Origin: JBBARC01 sp040400005
Lineage (GTDB): Bacteria; Pseudomonadota; Alphaproteobacteria; Acetobacterales; Acetobacteraceae
Assembly: GCA_040400005.1 (NCBI GenBank)
Contig: JBBARC010000030.1
Location: 1-42,293 of the forward strand
DNA: 42,293 bases
Direction: 5' to 3'
The notes under the pieces are model-generated. The model had not been told where the DNA came from, did no database searches, and saw nothing but the letters and a program-made list of their open reading frames with translations. The translations under genes were made by a program, and so were the position numbers. Below, piece by piece: positions 24,218-32,396 of this stretch. How positions within the stretch are numbered: position 1 is the stretch's first letter; every line of letters starts with the position of its first letter.

Positions 24218-26908
24218 TTATCCTACCTTAGCCTTTGGTTTAGCCTTGGCCTTTACTTTTGTCGCAGCCTTGGCCGGGGCTTTGGCTTTAACTGCAGCTT
24301 TTGGCTTAGACGCAGCCTTGGGCGCTGCCACAAGTTTTGGCGTATCCGCCATCACTTTGGTTTTCGTCGCTTTTGCTTTGGGCTTGGCGCCGTTTTTGCC
24401 TTTGGGTTTTAGCAGTTTGCCTTTCTCGGCAAGCAGCGTCAGCCCTTCTGCCAAGGTGACATCATCCATTTCCACCCCGCGCGGCAAATTGGCAACCGTC
24501 TTGTCGTGCTGCACATAGGGGCCAAAACGGCCTTTGCGCACCTGCACATCGCCACCTTTGGAGTGCACGCCGAGCACACGGATGCTGGCCATTTTGCGCG
24601 AAATCACGTCCACCGCGCGGTTTAGCCCCACCGCCAGCACGTCGTCATCTTTATCCAGTGACCCAAAAATGCTGCCCATTTTCACGTAAGGGCCAAAGCG
24701 GCCAAGGCCCGCTTCGATCGGCAACTGGGTATCGGGGTGCAACCCAATCAGGCGGGGCAGGGATAGCAAGCCCACCGCCTGGTCCAGCGTCATGGTGTCT
24801 CCATCCATGCCTTTAGGTAGCGAACTACGCTTAGGTTTGGCCTTTTTGTCGGCGGGATCGGGCTCGCCGGCCTGCACGTAAAGCCCCCAGGGGCCGCGGC
24901 GCACAGTTATATCATCGCCCGAAACCGGGTGGGCACCCAGCGCCCGGGTGCCTTCTTTCAGCACATCGCCATCGCCGTTACCGGTATCCAGCGCCAGGCG
25001 CCGGGTAAACTGGCAGGTGGGGTAGTTCGAACAGCCAATAAAACTGCCGTAACGGCCTAGCTTTAAGCCAAGCCGGCCGGTACCGCACGAGGTGCATTGG
25101 CGCGGATCGCCACCATCGGCGCGGGTGGGGAAGAAATGCGGGCCGAGATCGGCATCGATCGCATCAATAACATCGGATATTTTCAGATCTTTGGTTTGCG
25201 CAATGGCGTTGGAAAAATCTTCCCAAAACCCGCGCATCAGCGCCCGCCAGTTCATTTTACCGTCGGAGACCAGATCGAGCTGGCCTTCCAAATTCGCGGT
25301 AAAATCGGGATCGACATAGCGTTCAAAGAAATTTTTCAGGAATGCAGTCACCAGCCGGCCGCGATCTTCCGGGATAAACCTACGGTTTTCCAAAATCACA
25401 TAATTGCGGTCACGCAGCACGGTCAGGATCGAGGCGTAAGTGGACGGCCGGCCAATGCCGAGCTCCTCCATCTTTTTCACCAGGCTTGCTTCCGAAAACC
25501 GTGGCGGCGGCTGGGTAAAGTGTTGGGCCGCCAGCACGTCGCCGCGTTTTAAATGATCACCCTCGCCCATCGGCGGCAACATGCGGTTTTCATCGTCGTC
25601 AGCGCCGCCATCGGGTTTTTCGTCGCTGCTCTCGCGATACAGCTTCAAAAAACCGTCAAACGCCAGAATGGACCCATTGGCGCGCAACCGCGCACGGCCG
25701 TTATCGCAATCAACCGCCACCTGATCCAGCTCGGCCGATTGCATTTGGCTGGCAACCGCCCGCTTCCAGATCAAATCGTATAGCCGGGTCTGGTCGGGGT
25801 TAAGGTAGCGCGCGACCTTTTCAGGTGTGCGGTCCACGTCGGTTGGGCGAATAGGTTCGTGCGCTTCCTGGGCATTCTTGGCCCGGGCAGTATATTCGCG
25901 CGCCGTCGGCGGCACGTAATCGGCACCGAACGCCGATTTCACGTGGCCGCGAATAGCGTTAATCGCCTCGCGCGCCATCTGCACGCCATCGGTTCGCATG
26001 TAGGAAATCAACCCCACCTGCTCACCGCCAAGCTCAACACCTTCATACAATTGCTGGGCGGTGCGCATAATCGCTTGCGCGTTCATCCCCAGCTTGCGGC
26101 TGGCTTCCTGCTGCAGGGTCGATGTGGTGAACGGCGGCGGCGGGTTGCGTTTCACCCGTTTGCGTTCAACCGCTGCCACGGCAAAATCGGCCGCTTCCAC
26201 CGCCGCTTTCGCCGCCGCCGCCGTATCCTTGTTGGGGAGTGCGAATTGATCGAGCTTTTTGCCGGCCAAATGGGTGAGTTTGGCGGTGAACGGTGCCCCG
26301 CGTGGCGTCGCCAGATGGGCTTCGATGCTCCAGTATTCGCGCGGCACAAAAATTTCGATTTCGGCTTCGCGTTCGCAAATCAGGCGCAGCGCCACCGATT
26401 GCACGCGCCCGGCACTGCGGCTGCCCGGCAATTTGCGCCACAACACCGGCGATAGGGTAAAGCCCACCAAATAATCCAGCGCGCGCCGCGCCATATAAGC
26501 TTCAATCAGCGGCTGATCGAGCGCCCGCGGTGCCGCCATAGCCGCGGTCACCGCCGATTTGGTGATTTCGGTAAACGTCACCCGCTGAACATCTACCCCC
26601 TTAAGCACGCGGGCATCTTCCAACATGGCGCGCACGTGCCAGGAAATCGCTTCCCCCTCGCGATCAGGATCGGTTGCCAAGTACAGGCGTTTGGCCCCTT
26701 TCAGCGCCTTGGCGATGGCCTGAATTTGGCGGCGGCCGCGGTCATCGGCTTCCCAATCCATGGCGAAATCATCGTCGGGGCGCACCGAGCCATCTTTCGG
26801 CGGCAGGTCGCGGACATGGCCAAAGCTTGCCAGCACGGTGAACCCATCGCCCAAATATTTGTTGATTGTCTTGGCCTTAGCGGGCGATTCTACGACTACA
26901 ACGTCCAA
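24218..26908 (-). CDS. topA: DNA topoisomerase I (type IA)
   Basis: The 896-residue enzyme relaxes negative supercoils. It has the Toprim motif VVVVESPAKAKTINKYLG at the N-terminus and ATDPDREGEAISWH. The active-site tyrosine lies in LISYMRTDG (about Tyr301). A single four-Cys zinc finger is visible (CTSCG...GCSNYPTC, about 600-630). Three C-terminal Topo_C repeats follow (each with GRFGPYV or RGPWGLYV), then a Lys/Ala-rich tail of about 60 residues. The usual alphaproteobacterial size is 850-900. The start appears to be TTG at 26908; the known N-terminus (MxVVVVESPAK) begins exactly there and no ATG lies in frame nearby. It sits 90 bp downstream of dprA. Confidence 0.94.
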   Translation of the reverse strand: MDVVVVESPAKAKTINKYLGDGFTVLASFGHVRDLPPKDGSVRPDDDFAMDWEADDRGRRQIQAIAKALKGAKRLYLATDPDREGEAISWHVRAMLEDARVLKGVDVQRVTFTEITKSAVTAAMAAPRALDQPLIEAYMARRALDYLVGFTLSPVLWRKLPGSRSAGRVQSVALRLICEREAEIEIFVPREYWSIEAHLATPRGAPFTAKLTHLAGKKLDQFALPNKDTAAAAKAAVEAADFAVAAVERKRVKRNPPPPFTTSTLQQEASRKLGMNAQAIMRTAQQLYEGVELGGEQVGLISYMRTDGVQMAREAINAIRGHVKSAFGADYVPPTAREYTARAKNAQEAHEPIRPTDVDRTPEKVARYLNPDQTRLYDLIWKRAVASQMQSAELDQVAVDCDNGRARLRANGSILAFDGFLKLYRESSDEKPDGGADDDENRMLPPMGEGDHLKRGDVLAAQHFTQPPPRFSEASLVKKMEELGIGRPSTYASILTVLRDRNYVILENRRFIPEDRGRLVTAFLKNFFERYVDPDFTANLEGQLDLVSDGKMNWRALMRGFWEDFSNAIAQTKDLKISDVIDAIDADLGPHFFPTRADGGDPRQCTSCGTGRLGLKLGRYGSFIGCSNYPTCQFTRRLALDTGNGDGDVLKEGTRALGAHPVSGDDITVRRGPWGLYVQAGEPDPADKKAKPKRSSLPKGMDGDTMTLDQAVGLLSLPRLIGLHPDTQLPIEAGLGRFGPYVKMGSIFGSLDKDDDVLAVGLNRAVDVISRKMASIRVLGVHSKGGDVQVRKGRFGPYVQHDKTVANLPRGVEMDDVTLAEGLTLLAEKGKLLKPKGKNGAKPKAKATKTKVMADTPKLVAAPKAASKPKAAVKAKAPAKAATKVKAKAKPKAKVG

Positions 26909-26998
26909 TACGCACCCAATGTGTAATAGGTTTTCTGGCTTATATAAGTACGGCCACTTATCCTGCGCTTAACAGAGGAATGGGTCGGGCCACAACAT

Positions 26999-28141
26999 TC
27001 AGCCTAAAATCAGTGCCGCACGGTTGCCCGGCAGCAATTCGGCAAGGCCTGCGATTTCAAGCGAAACCAGGGCGGACATCACCGCCCCGGCTGGCAGGTG
27101 GGTGGTTCTGATCAGCTCGTCAATAGGGGTGGGGGTGGCACTTAGGGCGGTACTCACCGCGCGGCGGGCGGCGGCAGGGCTTGCAAAAGGGTCCAGATCG
27201 GGGGTGTTTGGTTCGGCAAAGCCTGCGGCGCCAGGGCTTGTCGGCCGGGCAAACAGCGGGTCGCGCGCCAGGCCCAGGGCGCTGGGGTGGTCGGGCAAAT
27301 TGGCCATCACATCATCGGCGGTTTCGGTCAAATGGGCGCCGGCGCGGATCAAATCATTGGTGCCACGGCAGCGCGGGTCCAGCGGCGATCCCGGCACTGC
27401 AAAAATTTCGCGGTTGGCATCTTGGGCCAGCCGCGCGGTGATTAAACTGCCTGATCGCAAGGCGGCCTCAACCACCACCACGCCTAAGGATAGCCCGGCA
27501 ATCAGCCGGTTACGGCGCGGAAAATGCCGCGCCTGCGGGGCGGTGCCAAACGGTGCTTCGGTGATCACGCAGCCGCGTTCGGCGATGCGGGCTTGCAGGT
27601 TTATGTGTTCGGGCGGGTAGGGCTGGTCGATGCCGCCGGCGGTGGCGGCAATGGTGCGGCCGTTCTCCATCGCCCCCTCATGGGCGGCGCCATCCACCCC
27701 GCGCGCCATGCCCGATACCACCACAATTTGGCGCGCGGTCAGGTCGGCGGCCAAGGCACGGGCCATGCGCTGGCCGTTGCTGGAGGCATTTCGCGCGCCG
27801 ACAATCCCCACTGCGCGCGGCAGAAAACTGGTGATATCGCCCAGCACGGTAATCACCGGCGGCGCATCGGCCAGCAGGGCCAGCAGGCTGGGGTAAGTGC
27901 CATCGCCCAAAAACAGCAAACGCGCGCCGGCATGGCGCACATCGGCAAGCTCGGCTTCGGCCTCGCGTTCGCTGGGAATTTTTAAGGGGGTGGCGCGGCC
28001 GGCCTCGCGCGCCACAGCGGGCAGGGCGCCGATGGCGGCGCGGGCGGTGCCGAATTTTTCCATCAGGCGGCGCCAGGTCACCGGGCCAATACTGTCGGTG
28101 CGCGCCAGGCGCAGGCGGTCTAGCGTATCAGCGGCGGTCAC
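26999..28141 (-). CDS. dprA: DNA-processing protein DprA
   Basis: The 380-residue protein binds incoming single-stranded DNA and loads RecA during transformation. The Rossmann-like core has VGIVGARNASSNGQRMA (about 111-127), VVSGMARGVDGAAHEGAM (141-158), TEAPFGTAPQARHFPRRNRLIAGLS (194-218) and VVVVEAALRSGSLITARLA (221-239). An N-terminal SAM-like helix pair and a C-terminal winged helix (about 320-380) complete the family layout. The start is GTG at 28141, overlapping the plsY TGA in a GTGA junction, so translation is coupled. A second competence gene, comEC, lies about 10 kb away. Confidence 0.93.
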   Translation of the reverse strand: MTAADTLDRLRLARTDSIGPVTWRRLMEKFGTARAAIGALPAVAREAGRATPLKIPSEREAEAELADVRHAGARLLFLGDGTYPSLLALLADAPPVITVLGDITSFLPRAVGIVGARNASSNGQRMARALAADLTARQIVVVSGMARGVDGAAHEGAMENGRTIAATAGGIDQPYPPEHINLQARIAERGCVITEAPFGTAPQARHFPRRNRLIAGLSLGVVVVEAALRSGSLITARLAQDANREIFAVPGSPLDPRCRGTNDLIRAGAHLTETADDVMANLPDHPSALGLARDPLFARPTSPGAAGFAEPNTPDLDPFASPAAARRAVSTALSATPTPIDELIRTTHLPAGAVMSALVSLEIAGLAELLPGNRAALILG

Positions 28142-28731
28142 CCTTTGGCGCCGATGCGCGGTTCGGTGCCGGCGATCAAGCGCGCGATGTTGGGGCGGTG
28201 GCGCCACAGAATAAGGGCGGCAATTAGCCCGGTTGCCAGCCACCAGCCAGGTGGCAGGATAACCAGCGAGAGTACGGGCGCGGCGATGCAGGCGGCAACT
28301 GCGCCCGCCGATGACATGCGGGTGATCATTACAATTGCCAGCCAGATGGCGGCACAGGCCACGCCAAGATGCCAGTTGAGCGCGACTAGCACGCCGATGG
28401 CACTGGCAACCCCTTTGCCGCCGGCAAATTTTAGCCACACCGGAAAGCAATGGCCCAAAATGGCGGCACACGCGGCGGTTGGCATGGCGTTGGCGCCGGC
28501 CAGGTGCTGCGCGAGGATAACCGCCAACGCGGCTTTCGCGGCATCCAGCAGCAACGTGGCGGCAGCCAGCCCACGCCTGCCCGTGCGCAGCACGTTGGTG
28601 GCGCCGATATTGCCAGATCCAATGGCGCGGATATCACCCAAACCGGCAGCACGGGTCAGCAGCAGCCCGAACGGGATGGAGCCCAACAGGTACGAAACAA
28701 CGATAACCCCGGCGATGCTAACCGCCGTCAT
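28138..28731 (-). CDS. plsY: Glycerol-3-phosphate acyltransferase PlsY
   Basis: The 197-residue integral membrane enzyme transfers the acyl group from acyl-phosphate to glycerol-3-phosphate, the first step of phospholipid synthesis. All three signature loops are visible: GSIPFGLLLTRAAG, GSGNIGATNVLRTG and LKFAGGKGVASAIG. About five membrane segments are predicted by eye, the usual number. It overlaps pyrC' by ATGA (28728-28731) and dprA by GTGA, so the four-gene run pyrB-pyrC'-plsY-dprA is translated in tight succession. Confidence 0.95.
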   Translation of the reverse strand: MTAVSIAGVIVVSYLLGSIPFGLLLTRAAGLGDIRAIGSGNIGATNVLRTGRRGLAAATLLLDAAKAALAVILAQHLAGANAMPTAACAAILGHCFPVWLKFAGGKGVASAIGVLVALNWHLGVACAAIWLAIVMITRMSSAGAVAACIAAPVLSLVILPPGWWLATGLIAALILWRHRPNIARLIAGTEPRIGAKG

Positions 28732-30011
28732 GCGCCAAAAACCTGGCGGCCGTTTTTAAACGTCGCCAGCACCCGGCCTTCCACCGCGCGCCCATCAAAC
28801 GGGGTGTTTTGCGCTTTGCCGGGCAGCTCGCCAGATCGGATTTGCCAAGCCCGTTCGGGGTCAAACAGACACATATCGGCCGCGGCCCCGATCGCCAGCG
28901 TGCCGCAGGTAAGCCCAAAAATCTGCGCAGGCTTGCTGGTGAGCAGGCTCAGTGCATCGATTAAAGTTAAATTGCCGCTGTGCACCTGGGCCAGGGTAAT
29001 CGCCAACAATGTCGCAAGCCCGGTGCCGCCTGGGCTTGCCTGGGCAAACGGCAGGCGGGTGTCATCGGCATCCAGCGGCTGGTGGTCGGATGCAATGGCA
29101 TCGATAGTGCCATCGGCCAGGGCCGCCACCACCGCCAGCCGATCGGTATCGTTACGCAACGGCGGCGATAACCTTGCATAGCTGCGCCAGGCGCCGATCG
29201 CGGTTTCGTTCAAATCAAAATACGGCGGCGCGGTATCGCAGGTCACCGCCACCCCCTCAGCTTTGGCGGCACGGATCAGGGCGAGCGCGTCAGCCGTGGA
29301 GACATGGGCAAAATGCAGCCGCCCGCCAGTGAGTTTGGCAAGCGTAATATCGCGCGCCACAATAATGGTTTCGGCAGCAGTGGGGATGCCGGCAAGCCCC
29401 AGCCGTGTGGCAAGCTCGCCTTCGGTGGCAACGCCTGCGCCCGCCAAATTTATATCCTCGGCATGTTGCACAATCGGCCCGCCAATGGCGCGGGCATAGG
29501 AAAGCGCCAAACGCATCAGCCGGGGGTTGGCGATGGTGCGGCGCCCATCGGTAAAGCCAATGGCACCGGCATCGCGCAGCAACCCAAGCTCGGCCATGTC
29601 AACGCCGGCGCACCCGCGGGTCAGCGCCCCGTAGGGGTGAATGGTCAGGGATCCGATCTCGGCGCCGCGCGAGGTCAGCAAATGCACCAAAGCGGGGTCG
29701 TCGATCGCCGGTTTGGTATCGGGCAGGGCTGCCAAGGTGGTGATCCCGCCGCTGGCGGCGGCAATGGCAGCCGAGGCAATTGTTTCGCGGTATTCAAACC
29801 CCGGCTCGCCCAAATTGGCGCGCAAATCGACCAAGCCAGGGCACAGCACGGCGCCTGTGGCATTGATCACCCGCGCCCCGCCGGGGGTGCCCGATGGGCC
29901 ACCTTCGCTGATGCCAGCAATAATACCGTCGCGTACCAGCACGGCACCATTGATGTCAGTGCCGGTGGCTGGGTCGATCACCCGGGCATTTATCATGACC
30001 AGGTCAGACAT
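28728..30011 (-). CDS. Dihydroorotase-like protein (PyrC'), probably catalytically defective
   Basis: The 427-residue amidohydrolase homologue lies directly after pyrB, overlapping it by 8 nt (ATGTCTGA at 30004-30011). In active dihydroorotases the first metal site is an HxH motif in VDxHxHxREPG. Here the segment reads PGLVDLRANLGEPGFEYRE, so the two histidines are Arg64 and Asn66. Other ligands remain: His183 (QHAED), His236 (HFAHVST) and Asp309 (ASDH). This matches the non-catalytic PyrC' that forms a complex with aspartate transcarbamoylase in Pseudomonas. I infer a structural role, with a functional dihydroorotase elsewhere in the genome. The upstream in-frame extension lies inside pyrB and was not used. 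Confidence 0.85.
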   Translation of the reverse strand: MSDLVMINARVIDPATGTDINGAVLVRDGIIAGISEGGPSGTPGGARVINATGAVLCPGLVDLRANLGEPGFEYRETIASAAIAAASGGITTLAALPDTKPAIDDPALVHLLTSRGAEIGSLTIHPYGALTRGCAGVDMAELGLLRDAGAIGFTDGRRTIANPRLMRLALSYARAIGGPIVQHAEDINLAGAGVATEGELATRLGLAGIPTAAETIIVARDITLAKLTGGRLHFAHVSTADALALIRAAKAEGVAVTCDTAPPYFDLNETAIGAWRSYARLSPPLRNDTDRLAVVAALADGTIDAIASDHQPLDADDTRLPFAQASPGGTGLATLLAITLAQVHSGNLTLIDALSLLTSKPAQIFGLTCGTLAIGAAADMCLFDPERAWQIRSGELPGKAQNTPFDGRAVEGRVLATFKNGRQVFGA

Positions 30012-30936
30012 TGCGGCGATTATCCCGCGATAGCAGATCCAGCACCGCCATGCGCACGGCAACGCCCATTTCCACCTGTTCGCGGATCAGGCTGCGGGTG
30101 GGGTCGTCCGCCACATCGCTGGCGATCTCGACGCCGCGGTTCATCGGGCCGGGGTGCATCACCAGCGCTTCGGGGTGGGCGTGCGCCAGCCGGGCACCAT
30201 CCAGCCCGTACAGCCGGAAATACTCGCGCGCCGAGGGCACCAGCCCGCTGTGCATGCGTTCGCGTTGCAGGCGCAGCATCATAACAATATCGGCATCGCG
30301 CAGGCCCTGCGCCATATCGTGAAACACGGCGACGCCCAGGCGGTCGATGGCAGCCGGGATCAGCGTCGGCGGCCCAATCACCCGCACGTGCGCACCAAGG
30401 GCTGAAAGCAAATGGATGTTAGACCGCGCCACCCGGCTATGCGCGATGTCGCCGCAGATCGCCACGGTTAGCCCCTGAATACGCCCTTTGCGCCGCCGGA
30501 TGGTCACCGCATCGAGCAGCGCCTGGGTTGGGTGTTCGTGGGTGCCGTCGCCGGCGTTGATCACGCATGCCTCCACCTTGCTGGCCAGCAACGCCGGCGC
30601 ACCGGATTGGTCGTGGCGCACCACCAGCAGGTCGCAGTTCATCGCATTCAGCGTGGCCGCCGTATCCAGCAGGGTTTCCCCCTTGTTCACCGCGCTTGCC
30701 GAGACCGACATGTTGATCACGTCCGCCCCCAGCCGCTTGCCGGCGAGTTCAAAGCTGGTGCGGGTGCGCGTGCTGTCTTCAAAAAACAGGTTGATCAGGG
30801 TCCGCCCGCGCAACGTATCGCGCTGGGTTTTGCCGGAACGCGACAGCAACGCGTAGCTTTCTGCCAGATCGAGCAGTTGGGTGATGGCAGGCGGGTGCAT
30901 GCCTTCGATCGCGAGCAGGTGGCGCTGGTGGCTCAA
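30004..30936 (-). CDS. pyrB: Aspartate carbamoyltransferase catalytic chain
   Basis: The 310-residue enzyme joins carbamoyl phosphate and aspartate in the second step of pyrimidine synthesis. The carbamoyl-phosphate loop FFEDSTRTRTSFE (51-63) is intact, followed by NKGETLLDTAATL, VVRHDQSGAP, GDGTHEHPTQALLD, ICGDIAHSRVARSN and HPGPMNRGVEI. Length is normal (305-315). The start is taken as TTG at 30936, which puts the family N-terminus (RHLLAIEGM) in place; there is no ATG option and the ribosome binding site is weak. It leads the overlapping run pyrB-pyrC'-plsY-dprA and is separated from the GT-C-like genes by a family 1 terminator. Confidence 0.94.
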   Translation of the reverse strand: MSHQRHLLAIEGMHPPAITQLLDLAESYALLSRSGKTQRDTLRGRTLINLFFEDSTRTRTSFELAGKRLGADVINMSVSASAVNKGETLLDTAATLNAMNCDLLVVRHDQSGAPALLASKVEACVINAGDGTHEHPTQALLDAVTIRRRKGRIQGLTVAICGDIAHSRVARSNIHLLSALGAHVRVIGPPTLIPAAIDRLGVAVFHDMAQGLRDADIVMMLRLQRERMHSGLVPSAREYFRLYGLDGARLAHAHPEALVMHPGPMNRGVEIASDVADDPTRSLIREQVEMGVAVRMAVLDLLSRDNRRNV

Positions 30937-31071
30937 ACTTATTTTGCCCGTGGTGTTGTTTTGCTAGTGGTTAGTAGTCGCGCCGGTGGCGTCGGGGCAA
31001 CCGGGGAGGGCAAGAATTTTCGGAAGATGATTGCGCACGCGGTGCCAGCCGCCCCCGAGGCCCCAACTAAC

Positions 31072-31107
31072 AAAAAGTCTTTTGCTACTTTTCTTCAGAA
31101 AAGTAGC
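31072..31107 (-). terminator. Terminator from family 1 repeat copy E, overlapping the 3' end of a membrane gene
   Basis: A perfect 10-bp stem GCTACTTTTC (31084-31093) / GAAAAGTAGC (31098-31107) with loop TTCA is followed, on the minus strand, by AAAAGACTTTTT with five T (31072-31076 in plus coordinates). The stop codon of the minus-strand membrane gene (31095-31097) is formed by the loop region, so the last residues (about TVKKVLLF) are encoded by the repeat. It separates that gene from pyrB. Confidence 0.75.
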
Positions 31108-32396
31108 ACCTTTTTTACGGTGCGAGAGGTGCCCGCAAACTGCAAAACAACCGCCAGCAGGGCGGTGATAAGCCACCACCAGCAAGCCTGGCGGGACAGC
31201 CAAAGGGCTTGCTCCAGCCGGGCGGTGGCATGGGCGCCGATGGGGGTGTGTAGCGTGCCGATGAGGCGGGCGAGGACCAAATTCCACATCAGAAAAATGG
31301 TGATGGCCGGGGTTGCGCGCCACAGGCGGCGCAGGCGGCCGGGCGGTGGGCTGGCTGCGATCACCAGCAGGCCGGGCAGGGCGAACAGCAGATGGATGGC
31401 GCGATAGCCGATGCTGGGGCCGGCGAAGAAGCAGCCGCAGATGAGAAGTGCGCCGGTGAGCAGGCTTGTGTGCTCGGCAGGCGTGAGGCGGGCGAGGGTG
31501 GCCGCAAAGCTGGAGGTGCGGGTGATGCGCCAGGCGATGGCAACGCTGGCAAGAATTTGCAGGGGCAGGAGGGCTGCGCGGATGAACCCCCAATGCCACC
31601 AGCGGCGCAGCCCATCGGTGAATTCGCGGGCAGCGAACCCATCGGCGAAGGGATCGGGGTGGGGCAGATTGGCCGCCATCAGGTGCAGCTCGTGGTGAAA
31701 AATGGCGGTGTAGGTGGCGATAACGGTTGCGCTGATGGCGGCAAGGGTTGCGGTTACGCGCGGGCGTTCGCGCAAGGCTAGCAGCATGAGGGTGATGGGG
31801 TAGAATTTGAGGATAAAACCGATGTTGATGGTGGCGTAGCCCACGGCGCGGGCGAGCTTGCCGCGCCCGAGTGGGCGCATGGCAAGCAGGCGCATGGCAA
31901 GGGTTGCCAGGGCAAACACCAGCAGATCGAGATTGGCGCGTTCCACCGCAAATACGGTGAAGGGCGAGAGCAGGGCAGCGATGCCTATCAGGTTACCGCG
32001 GAAGGTGGTGATGCGCGGCAGGGCGGCTAGGCTCGCAAAGAACGCCAGGCAGAAAATGGTGCCGAAGGCCGGGTTCAGCGCGGTATCGGTGGGCACGCCG
32101 GGCAGGCGCAGCCAGATCGGGGAGTTGGAAAACACCCGGTTAAGCCCATCGCACGGGTTGGCGGCATAGACGTTTATGCCGCGTTGAAAGCATTGTTTGG
32201 TGGTGATGTAGAATTCGGAATCGAGGAACGGATAGCGGAAGGGCTGGAACGACCACAGATCGATAAGTTTGGCGTAAACGGTTGGGTACAGCAGGTAGAG
32301 TGCAGCGAACAAGGTGAAGATGGACAGCGCAAGCGCGGGCCAGATGATGTTGATGGCACCTGGGCGGCTAGCATGGTTTGGGATTACGGTAATCAT
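31095..32396 (-). CDS. Polytopic membrane protein, GT-C/GT87-like (second of pair 1)
   Basis: 433 residues with about ten hydrophobic segments. After the first membrane helix comes a motif region shared with the next gene upstream: LIDLWSFQPFRYPFLDSEFY, QCFQRGINVYAANPCDGLNRVFSNSP. Further shared blocks are VERANLDLLVF, KFYPITLMLLALRERPR and GCFFAGPSIGYRAIHLLFALPGLL. The early acidic loop (LDSEFY) and the mid-protein VERANxDL motif recall DUF2029/GT87-type glycosyltransferases that use polyprenyl-phosphate sugars. The assignment is by overall look, not by a proven motif. The ATG at 32396 shares one base with the TGA of the upstream paralogue (TGATG), so translation is coupled. The C-terminus runs into repeat copy E. 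Confidence 0.7.
   Translation of the reverse strand: MITVIPNHASRPGAINIIWPALALSIFTLFAALYLLYPTVYAKLIDLWSFQPFRYPFLDSEFYITTKQCFQRGINVYAANPCDGLNRVFSNSPIWLRLPGVPTDTALNPAFGTIFCLAFFASLAALPRITTFRGNLIGIAALLSPFTVFAVERANLDLLVFALATLAMRLLAMRPLGRGKLARAVGYATINIGFILKFYPITLMLLALRERPRVTATLAAISATVIATYTAIFHHELHLMAANLPHPDPFADGFAAREFTDGLRRWWHWGFIRAALLPLQILASVAIAWRITRTSSFAATLARLTPAEHTSLLTGALLICGCFFAGPSIGYRAIHLLFALPGLLVIAASPPPGRLRRLWRATPAITIFLMWNLVLARLIGTLHTPIGAHATARLEQALWLSRQACWWWLITALLAVVLQFAGTSRTVKKVLLF

Noticed and set aside
29304..30284. Plus-strand frame of 326 codons opposite pyrC'/pyrB
   Set aside because: It is fully covered by two well-supported minus-strand genes and shows no family resemblance.
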